Source: Polydactylus sextarius
Lineage: Eukaryota > Chordata > Actinopteri > Polynemidae
Assembly (NCBI GenBank): GCA_016801845.1
Contig: CM028910.1
Span: forward strand, 15,034,629-15,098,628
Direction of reading: 5' to 3'
DNA length: 64,000 nt
Part shown: positions 46,066-57,865 of the stretch, in pieces
Numbering within the stretch: position 1 is the stretch's first letter
How the letters are laid out: every line of letters starts with the position of its first letter
Made by a program: the position numbers and the translations under genes
Notes under the pieces: model-generated
Databases searched by the model: none
What the model was told of the DNA's origin: nothing
Seen by the model: only the letters and a program-made list of their open reading frames with translations

Positions 46066-48542
46066 GGTCAGGAAGTTAAGGAACTGACAATATTAAATAC
46101 CAGGTCTGAACAAATTGTAGCAACATGTCATGTTATTCAGGTTTACAGAATTATCGTTGAATATTCCTGTTTCATTATTTCATTATTTAGCATTTTACTT
46201 TAACTTTCACTACCCTAAAGAAGCATAAAATTCACTTACAAATTTGTTCAAAATGTTTTACATGAAAACTACTCTATTTGCAGTTTCTATTTAAGAGTAT
46301 ATTTCCATAGCCATGAGTATATGTACATAAAAGGGCCTACTGAAAAATCAGTAGGAAGCATGCAGCAGGTTTAGTCTGTGAAAGTGAAGATTGGATGCTG
46401 TAGGGCAGCTCCACCAGGTGTAAACTTGTTCAGATAACCAACTGACTATTCCAGACATCCAGAGAATGGAGGAAATACCTGGTGAGATTCCAGTAAGGTG
46501 AAAGGCCACATTTCTTCCTTCTGTTCAGTTCAGATAAACATTAATGCCACATTGCTACCATACCACGAGCTACAAACAGCTAATTAGGGAGTGATAAAAA
46601 GTTTGAATTATTATTACATTAAACTTACAGGAACACGATGTATGAATGTATCATGACTCCGTGACCCAGTTTCATCACAGGTCTCACCCCACCTACACCA
46701 GGCAGCTACAGAATTACACATAGTGTAGTCACAAGACTATTCCTCATCAAAACTGCAAGAACCTAATAAGATGAGGCCTGTTCCACTTCAGACAAATCTG
46801 GATCTAAACGTGACATCAATGATCTTACGCAAGATGATCCTTTCATGCAAAAGTTTAATATTTCCTGCTTGTATTGTTGCCTGTTGCCATGTTGTTACCA
46901 CAGATGGTTTCAGATGAGGTGTGGTGTAGATTTGGAAACGTACAAGTGTACCACTAGAAGTCTTAAAATGTAAAGCAGGATGATGCTGTACACCATGCCA
47001 CTGGGTGATATAAATGAACTCAGCATCAGGCTATTATTAAATGTACAAAAAATACATTATTACATTACACAAGATGTGTGTATCTATTATTTTGTCCAAC
47101 CCATTTATACTGATGGGAGGAGATTAAATAAGAAACACCTCTGTAAAATGATTTCAACCAATGTTGGACACCATGACACAGATATTACTGTAGAGATGAT
47201 ATTATTTTAGACATAAGATTATTGTGAATTGTCTTAAATTGATCATATTTTCAATTACTTAAAAAAAAATCTTTTATAAAGTATATATACAGTGTCAAAA
47301 AAATATAGAAGTATGAAACACAGCGCACTGAATTGACAAGAATATAAAACAGAAATATGAGTATATTTTAGATGGGTAACTTTCCTAAAAAGGTTTATTG
47401 ATTACAAAAATATTGATAAAAAAAATGTTTCTTTCGATCAACTACTTGATTAATTTTCTGTTTTATAGCTAATCAACAAAACTTAAAGTGACTATTGGAA
47501 ATAAAATGTGCTTATTCAACATACTAGGACTGCACCTTCTTTTTCATCATGTATTAATTTCTAATCAATTGTTTGAAAAAAACTGTTTAAAAAAAAAAAA
47601 AAAATCACTAAGTTATGTGAAGGAGGGAATAGTGTCTATGAATATATTCTGTCTACAACTACAAAATATACCAAAGAAAAGCATTTTTGTTGCATGTTGC
47701 ACATACAATTTCTGCTGATTGAGTAATCAATGAATTGATAACATATGACATCATCCACCTAATTTGATGTGTCACCAAAAACCACACCAAAACCTCCTGA
47801 AACCTGTAGGTGAACACTTAAAAAAAAGATTAATGACTTTAATATTTTTATCTTTTTTTTAACCTTTACAGACTGAAGCTTTAAATCATGATCATCAATA
47901 TGATCTAGACCAACATCAACCTACTGTCTGCTGAGTTATATCATGATGGTCAACAACAACAAACCAAAACAGGAAGCAATCAGCTACATCATGAAGAAAT
48001 TCAGACAATTAACATGTCAAAGATTTTTTTTTTTTTTTTTAATGGACTGATGTTGAGTCGACACAAGCAACAAATTGCATGAATCGTCACGCAACTAGTT
48101 GCCGCTCGGATGAGGGCGGACTGTCATGTATATTTAATGGCATAAAGGGAGGGAGAGAAGGAGAAGAAGAAAAGGCTAAGCAACCACAAATGAGAAAACT
48201 GATTTATGAAATGGGAAGAGATGAATATGTGTGTACTAGTGAAAGGTTTTGCCCCTGTAGTTCCGCCTGAGAGTCATTTGACAGCCAGTAAAAGGCCGCG
48301 TTTAGACGGCGGCAGTGAATTTTCAACAGCTTGGCTTAGAGAGGAAAAAAAAACAGCAGAGTCAAATAGTAATCTGTGAACAGTTATGTCAAGAGCTACA
48401 CCGCTGTCTAGAGCACACCAGTAATTTTATACAGCTCTATTTACTGAGCGACGTTAACACAAAAACAAACCCGCTGCTAGCAAAGCAGGAAACTAGCCTA
48501 AAAGTCACCAAAAATATTCAAGACAAGACTACACGTCCTTAC

Positions 48543-48720
48543 CTGAAACAGGCTTTTATTTTGGCTCTTATCCGTGCTTCCAGTCCGAGTCACACCGACC
48601 CGTTTTCACACGACAACCATGGTCCCAGCTGTGAGAGAAATCCCAAAGAAAGCCGTGTCAATTTTAAGTCAATTTAATCGGTTTAAATTATCAGAGACGA
48701 GCGCGACTCGTGTCGGATTT
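48543..48720 (-). other. Candidate non-coding first exon of gnb4
   Basis: On the minus strand an exceptionally good donor, TTTCAG/GTAAGG, lies at 48543/48542. The upstream sequence (about 48640-48720) is CpG-richer than its surroundings (GACACGAGTCGCGCTCGTC). The gnb4 first coding exon has an acceptor just before its ATG, so a spliced leader is expected. This is the best candidate for it in the window. The 5' limit is approximate. Confidence 0.4.
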
Positions 48721-50199
48721 GACTAAAAATTTTCACCAACCAAGCTAATCACCACACCCATGAAAGTGGGAACATGGCAACAGCCTACACGGAGGGGTGC
48801 GCGGTAGTGAGTAGATTTATATTTTATATTTCCTAACAACTAATACTCAATATAACATAAAAAATCTTGCTAGATATAGTTTTAATATAATTTAGAACTA
48901 AACTGCTCGATAATAGTATTTATTTCAGCTTGGAAAAATTGTATAAAATTAGTTGTTTCACCTACGAGTAGAATGGTATCGTCTGTCAGCCCCCTCAACA
49001 AAAAGGAACCGAATGGGATACAGGAAACAAATGTGAGACCTGAGCAGCCTGTAGTGATAATAGTGATTCAACTGGACCTCACACCTGTCTAATAAGATAC
49101 ATTTTGGTCAAAAACGTAACTTTTTCACATGTTGAAATATCAACACACTGAATAAACCAAAGGAGCCGCTAAGCCACAGTGTTAGTGTTAAAATTAGAGG
49201 TGAGGAAAGTACAGTAGCAGTATTTTTTTTTAATTCGTGAATCTCATCTACAATGATTAATTTTGTTATTTTACAATTGCAGTTGGTTTACATTCAGTGG
49301 TTAACAATGATTATTTCCACATGACTAAAAAGGTTGCCTTTTCCAGCCTTTTGGTGATTCAACTACTGACTGTTTACATTAGTGATTATTCTTTAAAAAA
49401 TAATTAACTAATAGATAAGTCAATAAAATGTCGATCACAATTTCCCAAACCTCTCTGAGTAATCGTCCAAACTCAAATATATCAGATGAAAATGAAACAA
49501 AACAGAAAAGCAGCACATCCTCACACTAAAAAGTACTGACATTTTAGCAATGCGATGCACTTACACACTGATGATTAATTTGCTTTTGATTCACTAATGA
49601 CCTTATATTACTAACAGTGACTTTACTTTGTGACCTTTGCACAAATTTTTTTTTTTACGTTTCCTTTATCTCTTTATTTTGCATATAGAGCAATTAAAAA
49701 ATAACAAAATAATCCAATGCAGTTACGTTCAAAACAGAAATAGTATTAGACATAGATAAACATCCACTGAGGCGCCAGTTATGAGACTACAACTACAATT
49801 ATAAGTAGAGGAAGTCTGCAAACGATAAAGCCATTTGACATGAATTGATTTGTTGATGGACTAGTAAACCGCCTGAAAATTAATCTGCAACAATAATCAT
49901 TCTGTTGACTTATCAAACAAACAAATATGCCAAGACATTTTAATCATCAATAGTTTTGTTAAGTGTAGTTTTGCAAAGTAAAAGTGATTCACTCAGCATT
50001 TAAACATGTGCTCTATGACATTGTGACAGGTATTGATCATTATTTTCTGACATTCTATAGATCAAACAATTATTCAGTCAATTTATGAAAAAAAAATGAA
50101 CAAATTAAGAAAAAGTGAAAATAAATCAATAACTATTTCCAAACCAACAACAGCAACAACAAAAAAACTCAAACTAAAAGGTTCGAAAGGTTTTTTTTC

Positions 50200-50470
50200 C
50201 CCTGGAGATAGCTGTGCCGAGACTCATCCTGGCACACCGTGGTTAGCTCAGTGAAAAGAGTCTCTCTCCATTAGGACAGGATGAATTTTTAATGGGTCCA
50301 ATGAAAGGGAGCAGTGGGATAGGCTTTTCCATATCTCTGCACGAGCCATAATCAATGGAGGAAAGATGAAAGTTGCCCAGCTCTTAGTTTCCTTTCGGAG
50401 TGGCATGGGGTCAGATCAAGTCTAATTGAATTCACAGACACAGCAGCAGCAGTTTAGGTGTGTCACACCA
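50200..50470. promoter_or_regulatory. Candidate regulatory island upstream of gnb4 (A)
   Basis: A non-repetitive block with homeodomain-type words: TTTTTAATGG, CATAATCAATGG (PBX/HOX-like TTGATTATGG on the other strand) and CTAATTGAATTC. It stands out from AT-rich flanks. No frame resembles a protein. Confidence 0.3.
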
Positions 50471-51069
50471 ATTTCCCCTAAATATATTATGTTGATTAAG
50501 ATTAGCAAAAACATATATTGTTACTACTAATTATCATTAGCATCATGCAGCATAAGATGTTTTTTTTTTTTTTTTTGTCTGTCACAACGATTAATTGTGC
50601 TGCTTAGAAATAGGCTGATATTGAATAATAACAATACATTATTAATACAATATATGTTATTCATTCATGAAGAGTTGTATTTTTTAAAATTAGATATGGT
50701 TTAATTTTAATGCAATGATTTGATTATAATCACAGAATATGCTGCATTCGACTCACATACAAGTTGGATGATGTCAAATCCCAACCACAAATCTGCCCCT
50801 GAGACAGAGACAAATAGTCCTCATGTCCTCACAGGAATCATGACATTTGACCGAGTTACTGTTAAAAAGTATGAGCAATGACGGACCAACAGGTTTTTTG
50901 CCACAGGTTGTTTTAACGATGACATAATCCTGGGTCAGCCAAAGGATTTTGTCGTGTCATGTCTGAAACTGCTCATCAAATCTATGAATGATTGCTCAAG
51001 ATAGATATAAATCATGTAATTACAACATAGTCAAACACCATGTTTTTAGCAAGTGGTTATTTTATTATT

Positions 51070-51420
51070 GTATTTTTTTTTTTAGCCTTTGTGGACCATA
51101 GACTGACTGCACAGGGAAATTTGTAAAAAGAACTACATAAGAGGGGGAATGCTCTGTGCCTGTAGTGAGCAAAACGACTGAATTCATTAGCCAGCTGAGA
51201 ATCCGAGTCAGGGTGTCCAAAAGCACATCCTTGGCCAATCAGGTCCCTTGGCCCATTGCTTGGCAACCAAAAGGGGAGGGAGGGAGCAAATTGACACTGT
51301 AAAAATAGCACATCAATAGCCTGGTGTTTGAAAAAAGAAAAAAAGACACACATGTTGGTGAGGCTATAAATAGCCCCCCTGGAGCCTGGAACAGGTATCA
51401 TGTACAGTATCTCAACTGTA
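51070..51420. promoter_or_regulatory. Candidate regulatory island upstream of gnb4 (B): triple TTGGC and MEF2 site
   Basis: Three TTGGC half-sites in the same orientation at 51231, 51248 and 51260 (NF1-like; the first also reads CCAAT) are followed by a perfect MEF2 consensus CTATAAATAG at 51364-51373. The latter could instead act as a TATA box for an unrecognised transcript. Confidence 0.35.
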
Positions 51421-52059
51421 TTGTTGCCAGTGAATGAGACATTTTTGCATCAATGCAAATTGAGCTCGGTAACACACAAGTAACAGAGACCAATATACAG
51501 TAACGGTCACGCAGCTGAAAGAAATCATTTGAATGTGAGGGTGGTTGTAGGGCTAAGGAGGAAAAACAACAGTTGATATAACCCTTTGTTAGCATGGCGC
51601 AAAAAAAAAAAAAAAAATCCAAAACTAACAACAGGTTGCCACAGTGTATATATGCAAAATTACTGTAATGGTCTCCTGCAGTAATAAATTAAAATACACT
51701 ACAACACTATACAAGTTTGCATGCCTGTGGGAATTTTGTTTTTTATGGCATGAATGAATAACTAAAATGAATTCCTCATACCCTCATATTGTTTAGAGGC
51801 ATTATGATGAGCCGTGCTGCATCTCCTCTTTACATGTAATCTCATTGCTACAATGTCACGTTGTGTCTTTTGTGTATTGGAAGAGTAGAACACCAGCGTA
51901 GCCAAAAATAGACCTATCATTTACTTCAGAATGATAATTCAGAATTTGCTATAACAGGATCGCTCAGAAATTTAGACCAATATGTGAGTGATCAAATCAA
52001 GTAGAGATAATGGGGCATCAGTCTGAAGAAGCTTCTCGAGGCCTATTTTTATCCACACG

Positions 52060-52530
52060 TTGCCATTTTTTTTTTTTGCCCACGTCGCGATGCGCCCTGG
52101 CGATCTCCGTGTAATACTTCCACTGTATCAAAAGCAATTAAAAGGTGTAGCAACAGTAGAACCTTAAAAGGCGTTATCAGGGCTGTCTTATCCACCAGAC
52201 ATCTCCCGGGGAGGCTGGCCGTTGCCAGGGTAACCCTCACAAATGGCAACTGACGTCAAGAAGGTAGGAGAAATACCAGGGAGAGCCAGAGCTGCTATGC
52301 ATAATGGATTATTGAAAAAAGGGCCCTCTTGAAGAGTGCAAAGTGACTTAAAATATGCGTGCCTCGCTGGCCTCGCCACCACTTCTCTCTCTCTCCTTCT
52401 CTCTCTGTGTGTGATGAGCAAAATAGATGTTGACAGTTTCAATGTTTTACTTGCTGACTTGCACAGCTTGGGCTTGGCCAGCCCGGCTGAAATTATCCAT
52501 CTTGAGTGAAACACGGCTGATGGACTACCT
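52060..52530. promoter_or_regulatory. Candidate regulatory island upstream of gnb4 (C): RFX X-box, CRE, paired-type site
   Basis: A full palindromic RFX X-box GTTGCCAGGGTAAC lies at 52221-52234, a full CRE TGACGTCA at 52251-52258, and the homeodomain dimer word TAATGGATTA at 52302-52311. All fall within 91 bp inside a 470-bp non-repetitive block. This is the densest motif group in the window. Confidence 0.45.
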
Positions 52531-52859
52531 CTTTATTGGAAGCATTATTTTTTTTTCTTCCCAGATTTGGTAATTCTGCATCACTTTCTGTATAAGAAGT
52601 CCTTTTTTTCATTCAGTGGAATATGCGCAACCGTGCCTGGATGTGAACACGTTGCAGATACAGTTTTCTGCTACGTGCTTCAATAGAAAACCTGCTCTCT
52701 GAACTAAAAATCAAAATGTGAGGTTACCTGCACTACCTCTCTTCCACCTGAAATCAAAGAAAGAAAAATCTATAACATCAGCTATCACCATCCCCAGCGC
52801 ATTGTTTGTTAGTAATATAATCATGCATGAGGTGACAACTTCATGACGTGTTTAAGTCC

Positions 52860-53115
52860 ATAGCCTAACTACCAGCAGTTCCTTGTCCCTGTGTCCGGCT
52901 CTTGTCTAATCTCAGAGCTATTGTTGGCCCATGAGAGACTGTCACAGCGGCAGCTTGCTGAAGAGCCCTCATCGTTTCTGTGATAATACCTCTCATGTTG
53001 TGTTGGAGTCACACTATCGACAAGCGGGATGCCAAGTGCAGAATCAGGTTTGCTCAAGGCAAAGGCCAAGTACTGTTGCTACCCAAATTAATGCAGCAGG
53101 ACAGAACAGTACATG
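52860..53115. promoter_or_regulatory. Candidate regulatory island upstream of gnb4 (D)
   Basis: A non-repetitive, GC-richer block with a SOX-type CTATTGTT word (about 52918-52925) and AAATTAATGC. It is bounded by AT-rich sequence on the right and has no supported frame. Weak evidence. Confidence 0.25.
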
Positions 53116-55570
53116 CAACAGGAAATGACATGATGTCCATCTTGGGGTATCACAGCTGTACCTTAATATAAATACACACACACACAATCTATTAAATCTG
53201 TAAATAAAAAAATAAATTTCAGCCAATCTTTTAAAATAGAGTAAATTCTAAGAGAGGTTACTGATTGAAAACTGTTTTGAAATCAGTACAAATACTACAA
53301 ATACCATGAAATAACCTTTCCTTTGGCAACATTATTTTTAAAAATCCCTTTGTGTGACCAGTCTGCAAAAATACAAAACTAAGAATGTGTTTATCACTAA
53401 TATGCATATTAAAATTGTCACATAAGGACATAACCTATTTTCATATAGTGAGAGCAAAAATTCGACATATATTTACATATTAAAAAAAAGACCGCAAGTT
53501 TCAGTCAGTGAAAGCAGCGGCATGTAAAGCATACGCAAAGTCAGTTTAAATCTGAATGAGTGGGTCTGAAGTTTAAGTTGTGTTTTGGGGAGAAAATGCA
53601 GAGGAAATGTACAAAGAGAAGAAGTGAGAGTGCTTCAGTCCAGGGGAATCCCAGACACTTCTGTAAATCAGGAGTGCAACATGCGACACAAAGCATGAAC
53701 CGACATGCTCTGAGTTTCCTAAGAAGTGAATCACACAAGTTATGTATGGGAAAAGAAAAGACTTAAAGTGAGGAAGTGAGGAACAACTCTGATGTGCCAA
53801 TGTCGTCCTTTTCAAATGTCTCCCATCACAGTTACATCAATATGACACCAGGTGATCATTAATTTATTACCACCAGCTCCCATTTATTTGACTGGATGTT
53901 TCTGAGCTCCTCGGATTCAGAGCATGAGATAGGACAGACGTGTTCCCTCCTCACAACATATAAACACAAACTGTGATGCTGGGTACACAGACAGGTTTAA
54001 CAAGCCCAACAAAATACCACAGTTACAGGCATTTCCTCTCTTAATTCTGCAAGTGTGGCTTCATTTTGGCTCCACACCCATCTCCGCTTTAAAGCTTCTA
54101 GTGCCGATTTCAGAGCAGGAAACACACTTCTTCTTTTACTCTGTTAAAAATCAAAACATCTTCAACAGCATGAATTTGCTTCTTCGTACTTTACCGTGGT
54201 GGTAGTGTTCTTTCTGTGGCAGTACATCACAGATGAATGAATCCAGAGGAAGCACCAAACAATGTGCACACTACTTCACAACACAAGCTCTAAATTTAGA
54301 CAGAAAAAACAAAACATAACAATTGACACGTTTCTACCTTTTTGCAGTGCAGATGAGTAGCAGAGGAAGTGGGCGTTTTCTGCATACGTCCTAAACGGCA
54401 TAGATTATGAGTTGTGCAGAGTGCTCTGGTTTCAGTTCTTCCTTTTAGCTGTGAGTGTAGATGCTGCGATGGAGGAACAATAAATGGAGAGGGAGAGGCA
54501 GAGCTGGAGTATGAGGTAGAGAGCTGCTGAGTGGGAGGGTGAGCATATGGGAGGCATGGAGGATGGGAGAGTAGTATTTCTATTAAAGAGACAGAGTTTA
54601 TTTCTTATTTTGGAAATCACAGAAGAGGTTACAGAAAATCTATTATCTATTATCTATCTATTATATCACAAACATTTTGGGGTTATCAGCTACAGAAAGA
54701 TTGAAAAATGGAGCAATTTTCCCCACATGTTATTATGTTACAGCGAATAATTACCTTTGGAAAAAAGTGGGAATGACTGGCAAGGTTTTTATGGCAAAAG
54801 AGAGCTGGTTTATATCCCAGCATGCAAAAGAGTAAAGGATGGTTATAGTATTTGATAACTCAAAAGACATACTTAACATTGTACATATGTATTGAATTAT
54901 TTCTGCATTTGTTTTCATTCAGTTGTATTTTCTCTATGATTACCACTCAGAAATGTTTCTACTTGTTGGATTTCAGGGGCCACAAGGAAATCACAAAATA
55001 TAACTCACCCACCTACAATGAACTTTATTTTGGAATACCTTTTAGTTGCATGAAACAATGCTTTGGAAATGGTATCAGAAATATCTCATGAGTCACTCCA
55101 GGATTATATAGCTGTGTCATCCATGGACTCAAAGGTTAATTTTTAAATTACTGTTAATGTTCTTGTTTTCCTGCTGTGCTGGACTGCCAACCTGCCCAGG
55201 GTGCACCCTGCCCTCATCCAGTTAGATGGTATTGGCTGTAATCTCATTAGATTGGATGATATACCAGTTTAAGTCTTCACTTACATAAAATTCCAAGTGT
55301 TTTTTTCAACATAAATGAAAATAATGTATCAGAAATATAAGAGGATTATTGCTCCTCACATTACAAACCAGCATGTAGGCTGTATGTATTTTTTTTTTTT
55401 GCCTCAATGAGCCACCAGTGAGGCATAAGAAAACAGAGCATCATGAAAATGACCAGGCGTTTCTGCTGATGTTCATTTGAGATTTTCAAACAGCTGGTGC
55501 TTCAGAAACTGAAACTACAAAAGTCAGGAAAGAAAAAAACAAACTACACATGTCCACGTCAAAAGAAGTC

Positions 55571-55580
55571 TTTATTTATT
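55571..55580 (-). terminator. Poly(A) signals of aldh7a1
   Basis: Two overlapping AATAAA signals on the minus strand (plus TTTATTTATT), about 650 bp past the stop codon. Confidence 0.6.
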
Positions 55581-56231
55581 GTTGTTTGATAGTCTGAAAA
55601 GCATACTACGATTCTGTGTTAGAAGGTGCTAGAGATGCACATGTATAGTATATTAATGCCAGAGAAGAGATGTACATGGTCAGTGTTTTCACAGCTACCT
55701 TCAATCAACTGCATCAGTTTGTTCTATGATCTTGAAAATCTTTCTTTAGGCTGTCTGTGATGAAATGTTAGTTGCACTATCATGCTAGAATGAATATATT
55801 TTGTATTTGTGTCTTTCGGTTCATGTAAAGTCAATTGTCAAAGCAATGCACATACCGTCTCGTCCAGTTTTTCTTCTAAAATAAAGATTTTTTTTACAGC
55901 GTATAAAGTATCTGACATTCGCAGCTTACTAAGTGCTTGTAGAAAAGTGCTCACCAATATTTGGAGGAACCGTATTTGACCTTTAACACAAAACAATTTT
56001 CAAACTCGAAATCCAGGATAATTATCTAAAGCCACAACCAGAGACAAATTTGATACTTGACTAATTAGACACATCCAAAATTATTTCAAATTTTGTCAAA
56101 CATAAACTGACCTTTTGCAACACACAAATACAAAGACAAGTGTCTTGCATTTGTTAGGCAACACTCTGACGTTTAAAAGTCTTTAGTGTTATCCTTTTGG
56201 GCTCACTGAAGCTGGACCTACTTCAATAGCT

Positions 56232-57860
56232 TCACTCAAACTTGATTCCCTGGGCCAGTGGAAGATCCTTGCTGTAATTTATTGTGCACGTTGAGCGCCT
56301 CATGTACTGCTTCCACGAGTCACTGCCGGACTCCCTTCCACCTCCTGTGTGCTTCTCCCCGCCAAAGGCTCCTCCGATCTCAGCTCCGCTCGTAGGAATG
56401 TTCACATTCACAATACCACAGTCGGATCCTTTGGGTCCCAGCCAGCGGAAAACACGGCCCATATCTTTGGTGAAGATGCTGCTCGACAGACCCTGCTTGA
56501 CCTCGTTGTTCCAGGCAAATGCCTCCTCTTCTGTCTTGAACTTGAGGACGTAAAGGATGGGGACAAAGGTTTCTGTCTGGACGATGGGAGCGTCGTGAGC
56601 CAGTCCTGTGATGATGGTGGGCTCCACATAGTTTCCAGGACGGTCCATCACCTTTCCTCCACAGACCACAGTGCCGCCCTGTTGCTTGGCCTGCTCAATA
56701 GCTGCCAAATACTGATCTACAGCTTGCTTGGTGTGCAGAGGCCCATACAGGGTACTGGGATCCCAGGGGTCTCCGATGCGGACTTGTTTGTAGGCCTTGG
56801 CGACTCTCTCAATCACTGTGTCGTGAATGCTTTCGTGCAGCATTAGTCTCCTGGTTGTGGTGCAGCGCTGTCCAGCGGTGCCAACAGATGCAAAGACAGC
56901 AGAGGGTACCACAAGATTTAGGTCGGCATCTTCAAACACGATGATAGCGTTGTTTCCGCCGAGCTCCAGCAACTTGCGACCAAACCTTTCCTGCACCATC
57001 ATGGCCACCATCTTGCCAACGTGTGTGCTGCCAGTGAAGGACACCAGATCCACGCGCTCATCCTTTGCCATGGCGGTACCGATATCAGCACCTCCGCAGG
57101 TCATGGAGCAGATTGCTCCAGGCAGGTTGTTCTGCTCCAGCACTTCAGCCACAATCTTAGTAACTGCAACACTTGTGAGTGGTGTGGTTGGGGCTCCTTT
57201 CCAGAGGCAGACGTTGCCACAGGTCAGAGCAATGGCGTTATTCCAGCCATACACAGCCACGGGGAAGTTGAAGGCGGTGATGATGCCGACGAGGCCGACT
57301 GGATTCCATTGCTCAAGCAGAGCGTGGCCTGGTCTTTCTGAGGGCAAGATGGGCCCACCAATCATTCTAGACAGGCCAACAGCATAATCACAGACATCAA
57401 CGTACTCCTGAACCTCACCCACTCCCTCTACATAGATCTTGCCCATTTCTAATGACACCAGACTGCCAAGGACTTTGATCTTCTTTCTCAGTGCATCACC
57501 AATCTGCCTCACAATCTCCCCTCTTTTTGGAGCTGGAATATCTGCCCACACCTTCCAAGCCTCCCTCGCCTTCAGGACAGTTTCTTCATACTCTGCCATG
57601 GTAGCCTGGGTAACCCTGGCAATTGGCTCATTGTTGGCAGGGCAATAAGACGTGACGACCTCCCCGCTGCCTCCCCAGGTCCCGTTGTAAACACCGGGGT
57701 TGTCCTCGGACAGGCCCAACTCTTTCAGCCAGGAGTATTTGGGCTGGTTAATGAGGAGGCTTGACATGGCTGCTGACTGCTGGCAGTGGACAGACGGAAA
57801 TTTATATCTGAAGAAAAGCCTGCTGTGCCGGGCAAGGGTCAGAGTGAGGCAGCGCTGCAT
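56232..57860 (-). CDS. aldh7a1: Alpha-aminoadipic semialdehyde dehydrogenase (antiquitin), complete, intronless coding region, 542 aa
   Basis: A single uninterrupted frame encodes the whole protein. The true start is the ATG at 57860, because a splice acceptor (TTCCTTACAG, ending at 57866) lies six bases upstream. An in-frame ATG at 57878 would sit in the intron. The N-terminus [20 protein letters not shown] is Arg-rich and fits a mitochondrial presequence. A second Met at residue 32 ([19 protein letters not shown]) matches the internal start that gives the cytosolic form in human. NAD-binding FTGSTHVGK, the general base E299 in [10 protein letters not shown] and the nucleophile C333 in GTAGQRCTT are all present. 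The C-terminus is [10 protein letters not shown]. The enzyme oxidises alpha-aminoadipic semialdehyde in lysine breakdown and also betaine and other aldehydes. Human ALDH7A1 is 539 aa, with many coding introns, on a different chromosome from the MFN1-GNB4-ACTL6A block. The copy here looks like an intact retroposed gene. Confidence 0.96.
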   Translation of the reverse strand: MQRCLTLTLARHSRLFFRYKFPSVHCQQSAAMSSLLINQPKYSWLKELGLSEDNPGVYNGTWGGSGEVVTSYCPANNEPIARVTQATMAEYEETVLKAREAWKVWADIPAPKRGEIVRQIGDALRKKIKVLGSLVSLEMGKIYVEGVGEVQEYVDVCDYAVGLSRMIGGPILPSERPGHALLEQWNPVGLVGIITAFNFPVAVYGWNNAIALTCGNVCLWKGAPTTPLTSVAVTKIVAEVLEQNNLPGAICSMTCGGADIGTAMAKDERVDLVSFTGSTHVGKMVAMMVQERFGRKLLELGGNNAIIVFEDADLNLVVPSAVFASVGTAGQRCTTTRRLMLHESIHDTVIERVAKAYKQVRIGDPWDPSTLYGPLHTKQAVDQYLAAIEQAKQQGGTVVCGGKVMDRPGNYVEPTIITGLAHDAPIVQTETFVPILYVLKFKTEEEAFAWNNEVKQGLSSSIFTKDMGRVFRWLGPKGSDCGIVNVNIPTSGAEIGGAFGGEKHTGGGRESGSDSWKQYMRRSTCTINYSKDLPLAQGIKFE

Positions 57861-57865
57861 GGGTG

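Larger units (their letters stand above)
43143..48542 (-). other. gnb4 5' UTR intron (candidate, 5.4 kb)
   Basis: Lies between the acceptor before the gnb4 ATG and the donor of the candidate first exon. No coding exon was found on either strand. It holds a TA microsatellite at about 45261-45289 and three GC-richer, motif-dense islands: 44150-44470, 44950-45240 and 45830-46060. These are described separately. Confidence 0.45.
48721..55560. other. Gene-free interval between gnb4 and aldh7a1
   Basis: 6.8 kb without a supported exon. The first 1.4 kb and the stretches between islands are AT-rich with simple homopolymers. Four islands stand out by lower AT content and dense motifs: 50200-50470, 51070-51420, 52060-52530 and 52860-53115. 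The open frames inside them (for example 52188-52514 and 51057-51401, minus) have no recognisable domain or codon pattern. Confidence 0.6.

Noticed and set aside
48315..48677. 120-codon plus-strand frame
   Set aside because: No recognisable domain. It lies antisense to the candidate gnb4 leader exon and has no splice or codon-use support, so it is probably chance.
52188..52514. 108-codon minus-strand frame
   Set aside because: Falls in a motif-dense non-coding island. The translation has no family resemblance.
56349..57387. Long plus-strand frames opposite aldh7a1
   Set aside because: Antisense shadows of the strong aldh7a1 coding exon.
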